Below, piece by piece: positions 55,346 to 63,272 of a stretch of DNA of 64,000 nt. Under the pieces are notes generated by a model. It had not been told where the DNA came from, made no database searches, and was given only the letters and a program-made list of their open reading frames with translations. The number at the start of each line of letters is the position of its first letter. The first letter of the stretch is position 1. Source of the DNA: Cupriavidus necator A5-1 (GTDB lineage: Bacteria > Pseudomonadota > Gammaproteobacteria > Burkholderiales > Burkholderiaceae); assembly GCF_000744095.1 (NCBI RefSeq), contig NZ_JQLI01000008.1, positions 1,116,001 through 1,180,000 on the forward strand, given 5' to 3'. Both the position numbers and the translations under genes were made by a program.

Positions 55346-56155
55346 ATGCGATCGATTCGTACTGGCTGGCTCAAATCGCTGCTGGCCGCCTCGCTGCTTG
55401 CCGGCGCCGGCCTTACGGCTACCGCGGCAAACGCCGCCGACCTGCTCGACACCGTCAAGCAGGCCGGCGTGCTGAAGATCGGCCTGGAGGGCACGTACCC
55501 CCCGTTCGGCTTCCGCGGCGCGAAGAACGAGCTGGAAGGGTTCGACGTCGACGTGGCACGCGCCGTCGCTGGCAAGCTGGGCGTCAAGCCGGAGTTCGTC
55601 ACCACCGAATGGAGCGGCATCATCGCCGGCCTGCAGGCGGGCAAGTTCGACGTGATCGTCAACCAGGTCGCCGCCACCCCGCAGCGCAAGCAGGCGCTGG
55701 ATTTCTCCAAGCCCTACGTCTACTCCGAAGCGCAGTTGATCCAGCGCAAGGATGACAAGCGCGAGTTCAAGTCGCTGGAAGCGCTCAAGGGCCACAAGCT
55801 TGGCGTGAGCCTGGGCAGCAACTACAACGACCTGGCCAAGTCGGTGCCCGGCATCGACGTCAAGACCTATCCGGGCGCGCCCGAATACCTGCGCGACCTG
55901 GCGGCGCAGCGCGTCGACGCCGCGCTCAATGACCGCCTGATGGTCGCTTACCTGATCAAGACGGCCAACCTGCCGCTGCGCCCGGGCGCGGTGGTGCCGG
56001 GCGCCAGCACAGAAGTCGCGATCCCGTTCCGCAAGGACAACCCCAAGTTCGCCCAGGCGATCGACCGCGCGCTGGATGACCTGCGCAAGGACGGCACGCT
56101 CTCCAAGCTGTCGACGAAGTGGTTCGGCACTGACGTGACCAAGCCGGTCAAGTAA
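55346..56155 (+). CDS. Polar amino-acid ABC transporter binding protein (cystine-like)
   Basis: A 269-aa periplasmic binding protein of family 3. A signal peptide (~30 residues, ending ANAA-D) is followed by VLKIGLEGTYPPFGFRG, then FDVDVARAVAGKLG and the ligand loop NQVAATPQRKQALDFSKPYV. The arginine of TPQRKQ is the usual amino-acid carboxylate contact, and the pattern is closest to cystine/cysteine binding proteins (FliY/TcyJ). The permease follows after 95 bp. No ATPase gene is present. Confidence 0.9.
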   Translation: MRSIRTGWLKSLLAASLLAGAGLTATAANAADLLDTVKQAGVLKIGLEGTYPPFGFRGAKNELEGFDVDVARAVAGKLGVKPEFVTTEWSGIIAGLQAGKFDVIVNQVAATPQRKQALDFSKPYVYSEAQLIQRKDDKREFKSLEALKGHKLGVSLGSNYNDLAKSVPGIDVKTYPGAPEYLRDLAAQRVDAALNDRLMVAYLIKTANLPLRPGAVVPGASTEVAIPFRKDNPKFAQAIDRALDDLRKDGTLSKLSTKWFGTDVTKPVK

Positions 56156-56250
56156 GCAGGGCGGTATCATGTCGCGGCGCGGCGGCCCGGAGGGGCTGCC
56201 GCGCCGCTTGCCATTTGCGCCGTCCGTTCATTTTTTACGTCTCCGCCTTC

Positions 56251-56910
56251 ATGTCCGCTATCCAGCTTGTCATCGACTCCTTGCCCGTGCTGCTGCAGGG
56301 CACGCTGCTGACCATCAAGTTTGCGCTGTGGTCGATGGTCTTTGGCCTGATACTGGGGACGGTCGTGGCGCTGATGGGGATCAGCCACAGCCGCGTGCTC
56401 AAGGCGGTGGCGCGCGCCTATGTCAGCATCATGCGCGGCACGCCGCTGCTGGTGCAGATCTTTGTCGTCTACTACGGGCTGCCGGGCATCGGCATCGCGC
56501 TGGAACCCACCCCGGCGGGTGTGCTGACGCTGAGCCTTAACGTCGGCGCCTACCTGTCCGAGAGCATGCGCGGCGCCATCCTGGGCGTGGCGCGCGGGCA
56601 GTGGCTGGCGGCCTACAGCCTGGGGCTGACGCCGTCGCAGGCGCTGCGCTATGTGGTCGGGCCGCAGGCGCTGCGGCTGGCGGTGCCGAGTTTGTCGAAC
56701 AGCCTGATCAGCCTGATCAAGGATACGTCGCTGGTGTCGGTGATTACCGTCACCGAGCTGCTGCGCACGGCGCAGGAGGTGATTGCGGCCACTTACCAGC
56801 CGTTGCCGCTGTACCTGGCGGTGGCGGCGATCTACTGGGTGCTGAGCACGGGGTTGTCGGGGCTGCAGCATATGCTGGAGCGGCGCTTGTCGCTGCCTGG
56901 GAGGCATTGA
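56251..56910 (+). CDS. Amino-acid ABC transporter permease
   Basis: A 219-aa permease of the His/Glu/Gln/Cys type with five or so membrane helices and the coupling loop AAYSLGLTPSQALRYVVGPQ. The N-terminal pattern LLQGTLLTIKFALWSMVFG and RGTPLLVQIFVVYYGLP is typical. ATG at 56251 is chosen; the upstream frame runs into the intergenic region. It would work with the binding protein before it. The ATPase that usually follows is missing: an IS4-family element begins 96 bp after the stop, and beyond that lies cphA. The ATPase must be supplied from elsewhere or the system is inactive. Confidence 0.9.
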   Translation: MSAIQLVIDSLPVLLQGTLLTIKFALWSMVFGLILGTVVALMGISHSRVLKAVARAYVSIMRGTPLLVQIFVVYYGLPGIGIALEPTPAGVLTLSLNVGAYLSESMRGAILGVARGQWLAAYSLGLTPSQALRYVVGPQALRLAVPSLSNSLISLIKDTSLVSVITVTELLRTAQEVIAATYQPLPLYLAVAAIYWVLSTGLSGLQHMLERRLSLPGRH

Positions 56911-56991
56911 GGACGGCTTTCTCCGCCGTATGAGAGGAGAGCGGTTTTGGGTGCACCAAAGCCGCCCGAGCTAGCCTAAGCAAGGTGTTCT

Positions 56992-57006
56992 CCCTCTTCC
57001 CCTCAG
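56992..57006. repeat. Left half of a split REP-like hairpin, with 9-bp target duplication
   Basis: TCCCCTCAG at 56998-57006 is repeated exactly at 60481-60489 on the other side of the IS4-family element: a 9-bp target-site duplication. Joined across the element the original DNA would read CCCTCTTCCCC-TCA-GGGGGAGAGGG, a near-perfect hairpin, so the insertion hit the loop of a REP-like repeat. Confidence 0.85.
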
Positions 57007-57085
57007 CTTGCCTTTACCCACATCTCGATAGGAAAGGTTGTAAACCGGATTGGACGGTGTTAACTTCGGATGAAGTTGACAATCA

Positions 57086-58085
57086 GTGGTGGCAATTTTG
57101 CCTGATACGGAAGATCTGGAAGACTGGGCCAGCGACGAATTCGGTGGCGCTCAGTTGGGCGATGCACGTCGCACGCAGCGCCTTGTGGCATTGGCGCGCG
57201 GACTGGCGCAAAAAGCCCATGTTTCGTTCCCGCAGGCCTTGAGTGGTGCCCAACTCAAGGCAGCATATCGCTTCTTTGATAATGAGGCGGTTGACCCGGA
57301 CGGAATACTGGCGAGCCACGTCGCTCAAACCGTGGGTCGCATGCAGCAGGTGCCTGTCGTATTGGCGGTGCAGGACACCACGGAATTCAATCTGACAAAT
57401 TTGCCTGCGACTGAGGGACTTGGTCACGGCACGGGCGGCAATTTGCACGGATTCATGTTGCACAGCGTGCTGGCGGTGACGCCTGAGGGCCTGCCACTGG
57501 GCGTGTTGAGCATGAAGACGTGGGTGCGTGCGCCTCAAGCATCGGGCAAGGCCAGGCAGCGCCGGGCGCTGTCCATTCGCGAGAAGGAAAGCGTGAAGTG
57601 GCTGGAGGGGCTGGAATGCCTTGAGCCGCTCAAGATGCAGTGTCCGGACACGCACCTTGTTGCCGTCAGCGATCGCGAGGGCGATGTGTATGACGTGTTC
57701 CTGGCGCCGCGCCCAGCGGGGGTGGACTGGTTGGTGCGGGCCGCCTGGAATCGGGGCGTGGACCACCCAGAGAAGTATCTGTGGGAGACGGTTGCCGCGG
57801 CTCCTGTACTTGGGGAGACCGTACTGCACGTGCCCAGGTCCGGCGCCAGGCAGGCACGTAGTGCCCGACTGGCTTTGCGCTGTGTGCCCGTCCAACTGCG
57901 ACCGCCGCGCAGCCGCGGTGCAGAGGCTCTACCGAGTCTCGAAGTGTTTGCCATTCAGGCGCTGGAAATCGACCCGCCCGAAGGCGTTGAGCCGCTCGAA
58001 TGGATGTTGCTCAGTTCGATGCCCACCCAAACGCTGGAAGATGTGCTCGAACGGCTGAGCTGGTACGCTCGTCGCTGGACCATTG
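57086..58085 (+). CDS. IS4-family transposase, exon 1
   Basis: The first 333 codons of a Tn5/IS50-like DDE transposase. DNA-binding N-terminus (WASDEFGGAQLGDARRTQRL), first catalytic Asp in LAVQDTTEFN and second Asp in AVSDREGDVYD are present. The last residues before the intron are YARRWTI, so the exon ends after the first base (G) of the next codon. Joined to exon 2 the motif reads Y-x2-R-x3-E-x6-K (YARRWTIESWHRVLK), the YREK signature with the catalytic glutamate. Unspliced translation runs 5 residues into the intron and stops at 58099. Starts at GTG 57086; GTG 57089 is equally possible. Confidence 0.9.
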
Positions 58086-58603
58086 GTGTGTCCAGATAAG
58101 GACACGTTATCCAGTCGGTGTAAGTCCGACCGAGGCAAAAGACTCAAGCCTCGTAGCTTGGGAGGCGTCATGGCGCGAAAGCAAGATGACGGAGCCCTCC
58201 GACAGTATGCTCAGAAAGGAGTGTATGCAACGCACCAGGTTGCAACGTGCAGTGAACGCAGATGTAGCCTCGTCACACGAAAACCCGGTGGCTGAGACGG
58301 TCGATAACGCGCGAAAGCAGCAAGAGTTGTCCGAAACGAGTCCGATGCGGCAACTCTCACCGGCGGGGTATCAGCGGCGACATGGTGTGAAGGATAACGT
58401 GGAAACTGGAGAAGCCCTCGGCACCCGGCGGAGAAATCCCGTCGAGGAGATGTCCGCTATAACCGCGAGTGGGAAATGCGGGCATAGGTGCCAGGGTGAC
58501 GGATCGGGTCGTAGTACTGTCGATGGGCGTGCAGCAAAACGCGCCCGGAGGGAAGGGCCCGGACCGGTGAGTACTCCGCCCAACAAGGTGAGGCAGGGAT
58601 GAA
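58086..58603 (+). other. Group II intron domain I-IV 5' region
   Basis: About 520 bp of non-coding ribozyme sequence before the reverse transcriptase gene. Several stems are visible, e.g. GTGTGTCC...GGACACG at the start and GTCGGTGTAAGTCCGAC at about 58114-58130. Candidate EBS1 lies at 58286-58291. No protein-coding signal was seen. Confidence 0.75.
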
Positions 58604-59911
58604 ATGACAAAGGCATCCGGCAGTCTGCAGGAACTGAGAAGGCGGATATATCGCAAGGCGAAGTCTGACAAGACTCATCGCTTCTGGGGGCTCTTCGTAC
58701 ATATTGCGAAGAGTGAAACCCTCGACGAGGCCTACCGTATCGCCAAGAGGAACGGCGGTGCGCCGGGAATCGATGATCTGAGTTTTGAAGACATCGAGGC
58801 ATCGGGACGTACTGTATTCCTTGCGGAGATTCAGGCAGACCTCAAAACAGGCAGGTATGAACCCAAGCCGAACCGCAGGGTAGAGATCCCGAAGAGCAAT
58901 GGCAAGGTCCGCGTTCTCCAGGTTCCTTGCATCCGCGACCGCGTGGTGCAGGGGGCGCTGAAACTGATCCTCGAAGCGGTATTCGAGGCGGACTTCTGCC
59001 CGAACTCCTACGGGTTCCGACCGAAGCGGTCCCCACACCGCGCGCTGGCGGAAGTCAGACGCAGTGTGCTGCGGCGCATGTCGACGGTGGTTGATGTGGA
59101 TTTGTCGCGCTACTTTGACACAATTCAACATTCAACCCTGTTGGGCAAGATCGCGAAGCGCATTCAGGATCCTCAGGTCATGCACTTGGTCAAGCAGGTT
59201 ATCAAAGCAGCGGGCAAAGTTGGGGTACCGCAAGGTGGCCCATTTAGCCCACTCGCTGCGAACATCTACTTGAATGAGATTGACTGGATGTTCGATGAGA
59301 TTCGACGCAAGACGGCACAGGGCCCTTACGAGGCAGTGAACTATCACCGGTTTGCTGACGACATTGTCATCACCGTCAGTGGCCACCACACCAAACGCGG
59401 CTGGGCTGAACGTGCCCTGCAGCGTTTGCGGGAACAACTCGTGCCGCTAGGCGTCGAGTTGAACACGGAGAAAACCATTGTGGTGGATACATTGAAGGAG
59501 GACGCCTTTGGGTTTCTGGGATTCGACCTGCGTCGCGTGCGCAAACGAGCGGGGAACGGGTACTTCGTCCTGATGACCCCCAAGAAGAAGGCTCGCCAAG
59601 CCATCAAGGCGAGGATCCGCGACATCATCCGGCATGGAGGCTCGACCCCGGCCGTGAAGCTGGTCGCGAAACTCAACGCTGCGGTGGCGGGATGGGTCAA
59701 CTACTTCCGGGTCGGCAACGCCAGTCGCGCCTTCAGCGAGGTGCGCGACTATCTGGAAATGAAGGTTCGAACCCTGCTAACGCGGCGCAAGCGACGCCAG
59801 AAGACGAGCATCGGGTGGCGACGATGGAGTAACGAGTACCTCTACGGAGTCCTGGGACTGTTCTGGGACTGGAAGACGCGCCCGCTGTCGGGCGCGGAGG
59901 GGTTCGCGTGA
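58604..59911 (+). CDS. ltrA: Group II intron reverse transcriptase/maturase
   Basis: A 435-aa intron-encoded protein. Reverse transcriptase blocks are present in order: NGGAPGIDDLSFEDIE, RVLQVPCIRDRVVQGALKLI, VVDVDLSRYFDTI (first catalytic Asp), GVPQGGPFSPLAAN, and the catalytic HRFADDIVI, where FADD replaces the more common YADD. A maturase (X) domain follows (AAVAGWVNYFRVGNASRAF). The protein ends shortly after, with no HNH endonuclease domain. Such proteins assist splicing and retrohome without their own second-strand nick. ATG at 58604 is preceded by a GA-rich site (AGGCAGGGATGAA). The gene symbol is generic. Confidence 0.92.
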   Translation: MTKASGSLQELRRRIYRKAKSDKTHRFWGLFVHIAKSETLDEAYRIAKRNGGAPGIDDLSFEDIEASGRTVFLAEIQADLKTGRYEPKPNRRVEIPKSNGKVRVLQVPCIRDRVVQGALKLILEAVFEADFCPNSYGFRPKRSPHRALAEVRRSVLRRMSTVVDVDLSRYFDTIQHSTLLGKIAKRIQDPQVMHLVKQVIKAAGKVGVPQGGPFSPLAANIYLNEIDWMFDEIRRKTAQGPYEAVNYHRFADDIVITVSGHHTKRGWAERALQRLREQLVPLGVELNTEKTIVVDTLKEDAFGFLGFDLRRVRKRAGNGYFVLMTPKKKARQAIKARIRDIIRHGGSTPAVKLVAKLNAAVAGWVNYFRVGNASRAFSEVRDYLEMKVRTLLTRRKRRQKTSIGWRRWSNEYLYGVLGLFWDWKTRPLSGAEGFA

Positions 59912-59965
59912 AAGTGGTCGCCACACCGATAGGACTCATAACCCTTGCGATGAATCTCACTGGGT

Positions 59966-59999
59966 GAGCTGCTTGAGGGAAAACCTCACGAGCAGTTCT
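59966..59999 (+). ncRNA. Group II intron domain V
   Basis: Catalytic core hairpin with outer stem GAGCTGCT / AGCAGTTC, a two-base CG bulge, inner stem TGAGG / CCTCA and an A-rich apical loop. This is the most conserved part of a group II ribozyme. It lies 54 bp after the maturase stop codon. Confidence 0.9.
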
Positions 60000-60060
60000 T
60001 ATGGGGAGGGGCTGGAAACGGGCCGGACAAGCCGAGCACCGCGCCAGTCCTTTACCCGAC

Positions 60061-60452
60061 AATCCTGGCATCGTGTCCTGAAAAGTGGCTGCCAGATCGA
60101 AGCCCGGCAGTTCGGGACGCTGGAGCGGTTCCTGCGGGCCACGGCCCTGTTCGCCGTAATCGGCTGGCGCATCTTGTATGCGACTATGCTGGGCCGGCTC
60201 GAAGCCGATATCCCTTGCTCGGTGCTACTGCAATCGCTCGAATGGCAGGCCTTGTACTGCCGCACGCACGGCACAACCAAGCCACCGGAGCAGGCACCCA
60301 AACTCAGCGAAGCGGTCCTTTGGATCGCCAAGCTCGGCGGCTACCTGGGTCGCAAAAACGACGATCCCCCCGGTGCTACTGTCCTCTGGCGCGGCTTCCT
60401 CGTTTTGCACGAAATCACCGAAATGTATCGGATCTTCCAGAAAAACGAGTAA
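60061..60452 (+). CDS. IS4-family transposase, exon 2
   Basis: The last ~130 codons of the transposase begun at 57086. The first two bases (AA) complete the Glu codon begun by the final G of exon 1; the sequence then reads SWHRVLKSGCQIEARQFGT, including the Lys of the YREK motif, and goes on to the C-terminal dimerisation helices (FLRATALFAVIGWRILYATM). It ends with a normal stop 28 bp before the inverted repeat. It has no start of its own, so it depends on splicing. The full spliced product would be about 463 aa, close to Tn5 transposase (476). Confidence 0.88.
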
Positions 60453-60594
60453 GCCGCCGGAAGTTGTGGGTAAAGGCAAGTCCCCTCAGGGGGAGAGGGT
60501 TGGGGAGAGGGGTGGGCTAGCAAGGAGCCACATGAAGCGAAGCCAACGGTTTAACCCACCGGCCTCAGCCTTTGACACTCATGCCCTCTCCCGG

Positions 60595-60620
60595 CCCCTC
60601 TCCCGCAAGCGGGAGAGGGG
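60595..60620. repeat. REP-like GC hairpin
   Basis: Perfect 12-bp inverted repeat CCCCTCTCCCGC-AA-GCGGGAGAGGGG in the gap between the IS4-family element and cphA. It shares its core with 14247-14270 and with the hairpin split by the IS element. It may also end transcription from one or both sides. Confidence 0.65.
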
Positions 60621-60653
60621 AGCAAACCGCCAGCGTGCGAGACGGTCGCGCGA

Positions 60654-63224
60654 TCAGCCCTGCGCGATGCGGCCGGCAATATGCTCCAGCGCCTCTTCCA
60701 CCTGGTCCACCAGGACCAGGCACAGGTCGCCGGATTGCAGGTGCGACAACGCCGTGTCGATGGCGAGGAATTCGCCACGGATCTCCTCGACCTTGCCGGC
60801 GCGCTGCGCGCCTTGCAGGCCCTCGCGCAGCAGCGCCAGCACCTCGCCATCGGTGCGGCCACGCTGGCACTGGTCCTGGTACAGGATCACCTCGTCGAAC
60901 ACGCCGCCCAGGATCTGGGTTTGCCGGCGGATATCGTCGTCGCGGCGGTCGCCTGCGCCGCTGATCACCACCACGCGCCGCTTGGCGGTGATGGTCTCGA
61001 CGGCATTGCACAGCGCCTGAATCGCATCCGGGTTGTGGCCGTAGTCGGCGATCAGCGTGGCGCCGCGGTAGTCGAACACGTTGAAGCGACCCGGCGCGGT
61101 CTGCGCATCGTTGACGAAGGTGGCCAGGCCGCGGCGGATGATGCTCCAGTCGATGCCAAGCGCCCACGCGGCAGCGATCGACGACATCGCATTCTCGACC
61201 TGGAAGCCGATGGTGCCGTTGCGAGTCAGCGGGATTTCCGCCAGCGCGATGCGTACTTCGGTAACGCCCTCGGAGGCAACGATCTCGGCGCCGTCGACGA
61301 ACACCACGCGCTTGCCCTGCGCACGGTGCGTGGCCATGGCCGGCTGGTTGGGATCGTGCGCGAAGAACGTGACGCTGCCGGGGCAGGCGTCGGCCATGCG
61401 CACCACCATCGGGTCGGCGGCATTGAGCACGGCCATGCCGTGCGGCGCGACGTTCTGCACGATCACGCTCTTGAGCACCGCCAGGTCATCCACCGAGTTG
61501 ATGTAGGACAGGCCCAGGTGGTCGCCTTCGCCGACGTTGGTCACCACCGCCACGTCGCAGCGGTCGAACGCCAGGCCTTCGCGCAGCAGGCCGCCGCGCG
61601 CGGTCTCGAACACGGCCGCATCCACGTCCGGGTGCAGCAGCACGTTGCGCGCGCTGCGCGGGCCGCTGCAGTCGCCCGTGTCGATGCGCTCGCCGCGGAT
61701 ATATACGCCGTCGGTGCCGGTCATGCCCATGCGCAGGCCGCTGGCGGCCATGATATGGGTGATGAGGCGCACGGTCGTAGTCTTGCCGTTGGTGCCGGAG
61801 ACCGCCACCACGGGAATGCGGCCATCGTCGCCATCGGCGAACATGGTCGAGACGATCGCCTCGCCGACCGCGCGGCCCTTGCCGTACGACGGCTGCAGGT
61901 GCATGCGCAGGCCCGGCGCGGCGTTGACCTCGACGATGCCGCCGGCCTGTTCCTCGAACGGCTTGAGCATGGTCTCGCACACCGCATCGACGCCGGCGAT
62001 ATCCAGGCCCACCATCTGGGCCGCGGCCACGGCGCGCGCGGCGATGTCCGGATGCACGTCGTCGGTCACGTCGGTGGCGCTGCCGCCGGTGGACAGGTTG
62101 GCGTTATTGCGCAGGACCACGCGCGTGCCCTTGGCCGGCACGGAATCGGCGGTCAGGTTCTGCTTGGCCAGCACGGCCAGCGCGATATCGTCGAAGCGGA
62201 TCTTGGTCAGCGAGGTCGCATGGCCTTCGCCGCGCCGCGGGTCGCGGTTCACTTCCTCGACCAGCTGGCGCACGGTATGCACGCCGTCGCCGGTGACCTG
62301 CGGCGGGTCGCGGCGCGCGGCCGCCACCAGTTGTTTGCCGACCACCAGCAGGCGGAAGTCATGGCCCGGGATATAGCGCTCGACGATCACGTCGGAGCTG
62401 ATGTCCGAGGCGACCTCGTAGGCCGTCATCACTTCCTCGCGGGTGCGGATGCGCACGGCCACGCCCTTGCCCTGGTTGCCGTCGCGCGGCTTGACCACCA
62501 CCGGGGCGTTGATTTCCTGCGCGGCGGCCCAGGCCTGTTCGGCGCTGCGCACCGAGCGGCCCAGCGGCACCGGCACGCCGGCGGCGTGCAGCAGGCTCTT
62601 GGTCAGATCCTTGTCCTGCGCGATCGATTCGGCGACGGCGCTGGTGCGGTCGGTCTCGGCGGCCTGGATGCGGCGCTGCTTGCTGCCCCAGCCGAACTGC
62701 ACCATCGAACCCTGTGTCAGGCGGCGGTAGGGAATGCCGCGCGCCATGGCGGCGTAGACGATGGAGCCGGTGCTCGGCCCCAGGCGCACGTCCTCGTCCA
62801 GCTCGCGCAGGCGGTGCAGCGCGTCGGCCAGGTCAAAGGCGGTGTCGTCGCGCGCGGCCAGGCACAGGGCCTCGGCCAGTTCGAATGCCAGGCGGCCGAC
62901 TTCTTCCTCGCTGTACTGCACCACCACCTGATAGGTGCCGGGCTCGACCGTCTGGCCGGTGCGGCTGAACGTGACCGGGCAGCCGGCGGCGGCCTGCAGG
63001 CGCAGTGCCGTCATTTCCAGCACGTGGGCCAGCGACATTTCGCCGGCTTCCTCGTCCGGGTGCAGCGGCCCGACTTCCGGGAAACGGGCGCGCAGCCGGT
63101 CTTCAAAGCCGGGCAGTGCCGACAGCATGTCGGACTGGTCCTGGCAGGCCACGATGGCCTCGATCGCGGTGTGGCGGCACCACAGGTTCGGGCCCCGCAG
63201 GGCCCGGATACGTGAGACTTCCAT
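60654..63224 (-). CDS. cphA: Cyanophycin synthetase
   Basis: Makes the storage polymer cyanophycin (multi-L-arginyl-poly-aspartate) from Asp and Arg with ATP. The 856-aa protein has an N-terminal unique domain, an ATP-grasp domain (~220-480; VVVKPRDGNQGKGVAVRI as its nucleotide region) and a C-terminal Mur-ligase-like domain with the P-loop AVSGTNGKTTTVRL. The length is typical of CphA1. It is followed (upstream on the minus strand) by a second synthetase gene 48 bp away, so the two are probably co-transcribed. The gene converges on the IS4-family insertion. Confidence 0.95.
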   Translation of the reverse strand: MEVSRIRALRGPNLWCRHTAIEAIVACQDQSDMLSALPGFEDRLRARFPEVGPLHPDEEAGEMSLAHVLEMTALRLQAAAGCPVTFSRTGQTVEPGTYQVVVQYSEEEVGRLAFELAEALCLAARDDTAFDLADALHRLRELDEDVRLGPSTGSIVYAAMARGIPYRRLTQGSMVQFGWGSKQRRIQAAETDRTSAVAESIAQDKDLTKSLLHAAGVPVPLGRSVRSAEQAWAAAQEINAPVVVKPRDGNQGKGVAVRIRTREEVMTAYEVASDISSDVIVERYIPGHDFRLLVVGKQLVAAARRDPPQVTGDGVHTVRQLVEEVNRDPRRGEGHATSLTKIRFDDIALAVLAKQNLTADSVPAKGTRVVLRNNANLSTGGSATDVTDDVHPDIAARAVAAAQMVGLDIAGVDAVCETMLKPFEEQAGGIVEVNAAPGLRMHLQPSYGKGRAVGEAIVSTMFADGDDGRIPVVAVSGTNGKTTTVRLITHIMAASGLRMGMTGTDGVYIRGERIDTGDCSGPRSARNVLLHPDVDAAVFETARGGLLREGLAFDRCDVAVVTNVGEGDHLGLSYINSVDDLAVLKSVIVQNVAPHGMAVLNAADPMVVRMADACPGSVTFFAHDPNQPAMATHRAQGKRVVFVDGAEIVASEGVTEVRIALAEIPLTRNGTIGFQVENAMSSIAAAWALGIDWSIIRRGLATFVNDAQTAPGRFNVFDYRGATLIADYGHNPDAIQALCNAVETITAKRRVVVISGAGDRRDDDIRRQTQILGGVFDEVILYQDQCQRGRTDGEVLALLREGLQGAQRAGKVEEIRGEFLAIDTALSHLQSGDLCLVLVDQVEEALEHIAGRIAQG

Positions 63225-63272
63225 AGAACGGTTTCCGTGTTCTTCTGTGCGCGGTTCAGCTTGGGGCCGCGC

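Larger units (their letters stand above)
58086..60060 (+). mobile_element. Group II intron
   Basis: Length 1975 bp. The 5' end is GTGTGTCC, the 3' end is ACCCGAC, and the ORF for a maturase/reverse transcriptase lies inside. Domain V is at about 59966-59999: GAGCTGCT...AGCAGTTC with a two-base CG bulge and an A-rich loop. Domain VI follows, with a candidate branch-point A at 60054, six bases before the 3' end. Both splice sites are exact because joining flanks restores the transposase frame and its YREK motif. A candidate EBS1, CGGTGG at 58286-58291, can pair with the last six exon bases CCATTG using two G-U pairs. The intron is in sense orientation. Confidence 0.92.
57007..60480 (+). mobile_element. 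IS4-family (IS50-like) element carrying a group II intron
   Basis: The ends are a matched 19-bp inverted repeat (18/19): CTTGCCTTTACCCACATCT at 57007 and its complement ending at 60480. They are flanked by the 9-bp direct repeat TCCCCTCAG. Without the 1975-bp intron the element would be 1499 bp, a normal IS50-type length. It encodes one transposase whose two exons lie at 57086-58085 and 60061-60452. Insertion is just after the amino-acid permease gene and before the convergent cyanophycin synthetase. Confidence 0.93.

Noticed and set aside
60061..60452. Separate small gene for the 3' part of the IS4-family transposase
   Set aside because: No start codon context of its own; the sequence is the second exon and needs the upstream G to complete the catalytic Glu codon.
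60681..63215. Plus-strand open frame of over 800 codons opposite cphA
   Set aside because: Mirror of cphA codon bias; His/Arg/Gly-rich, no recognisable family.
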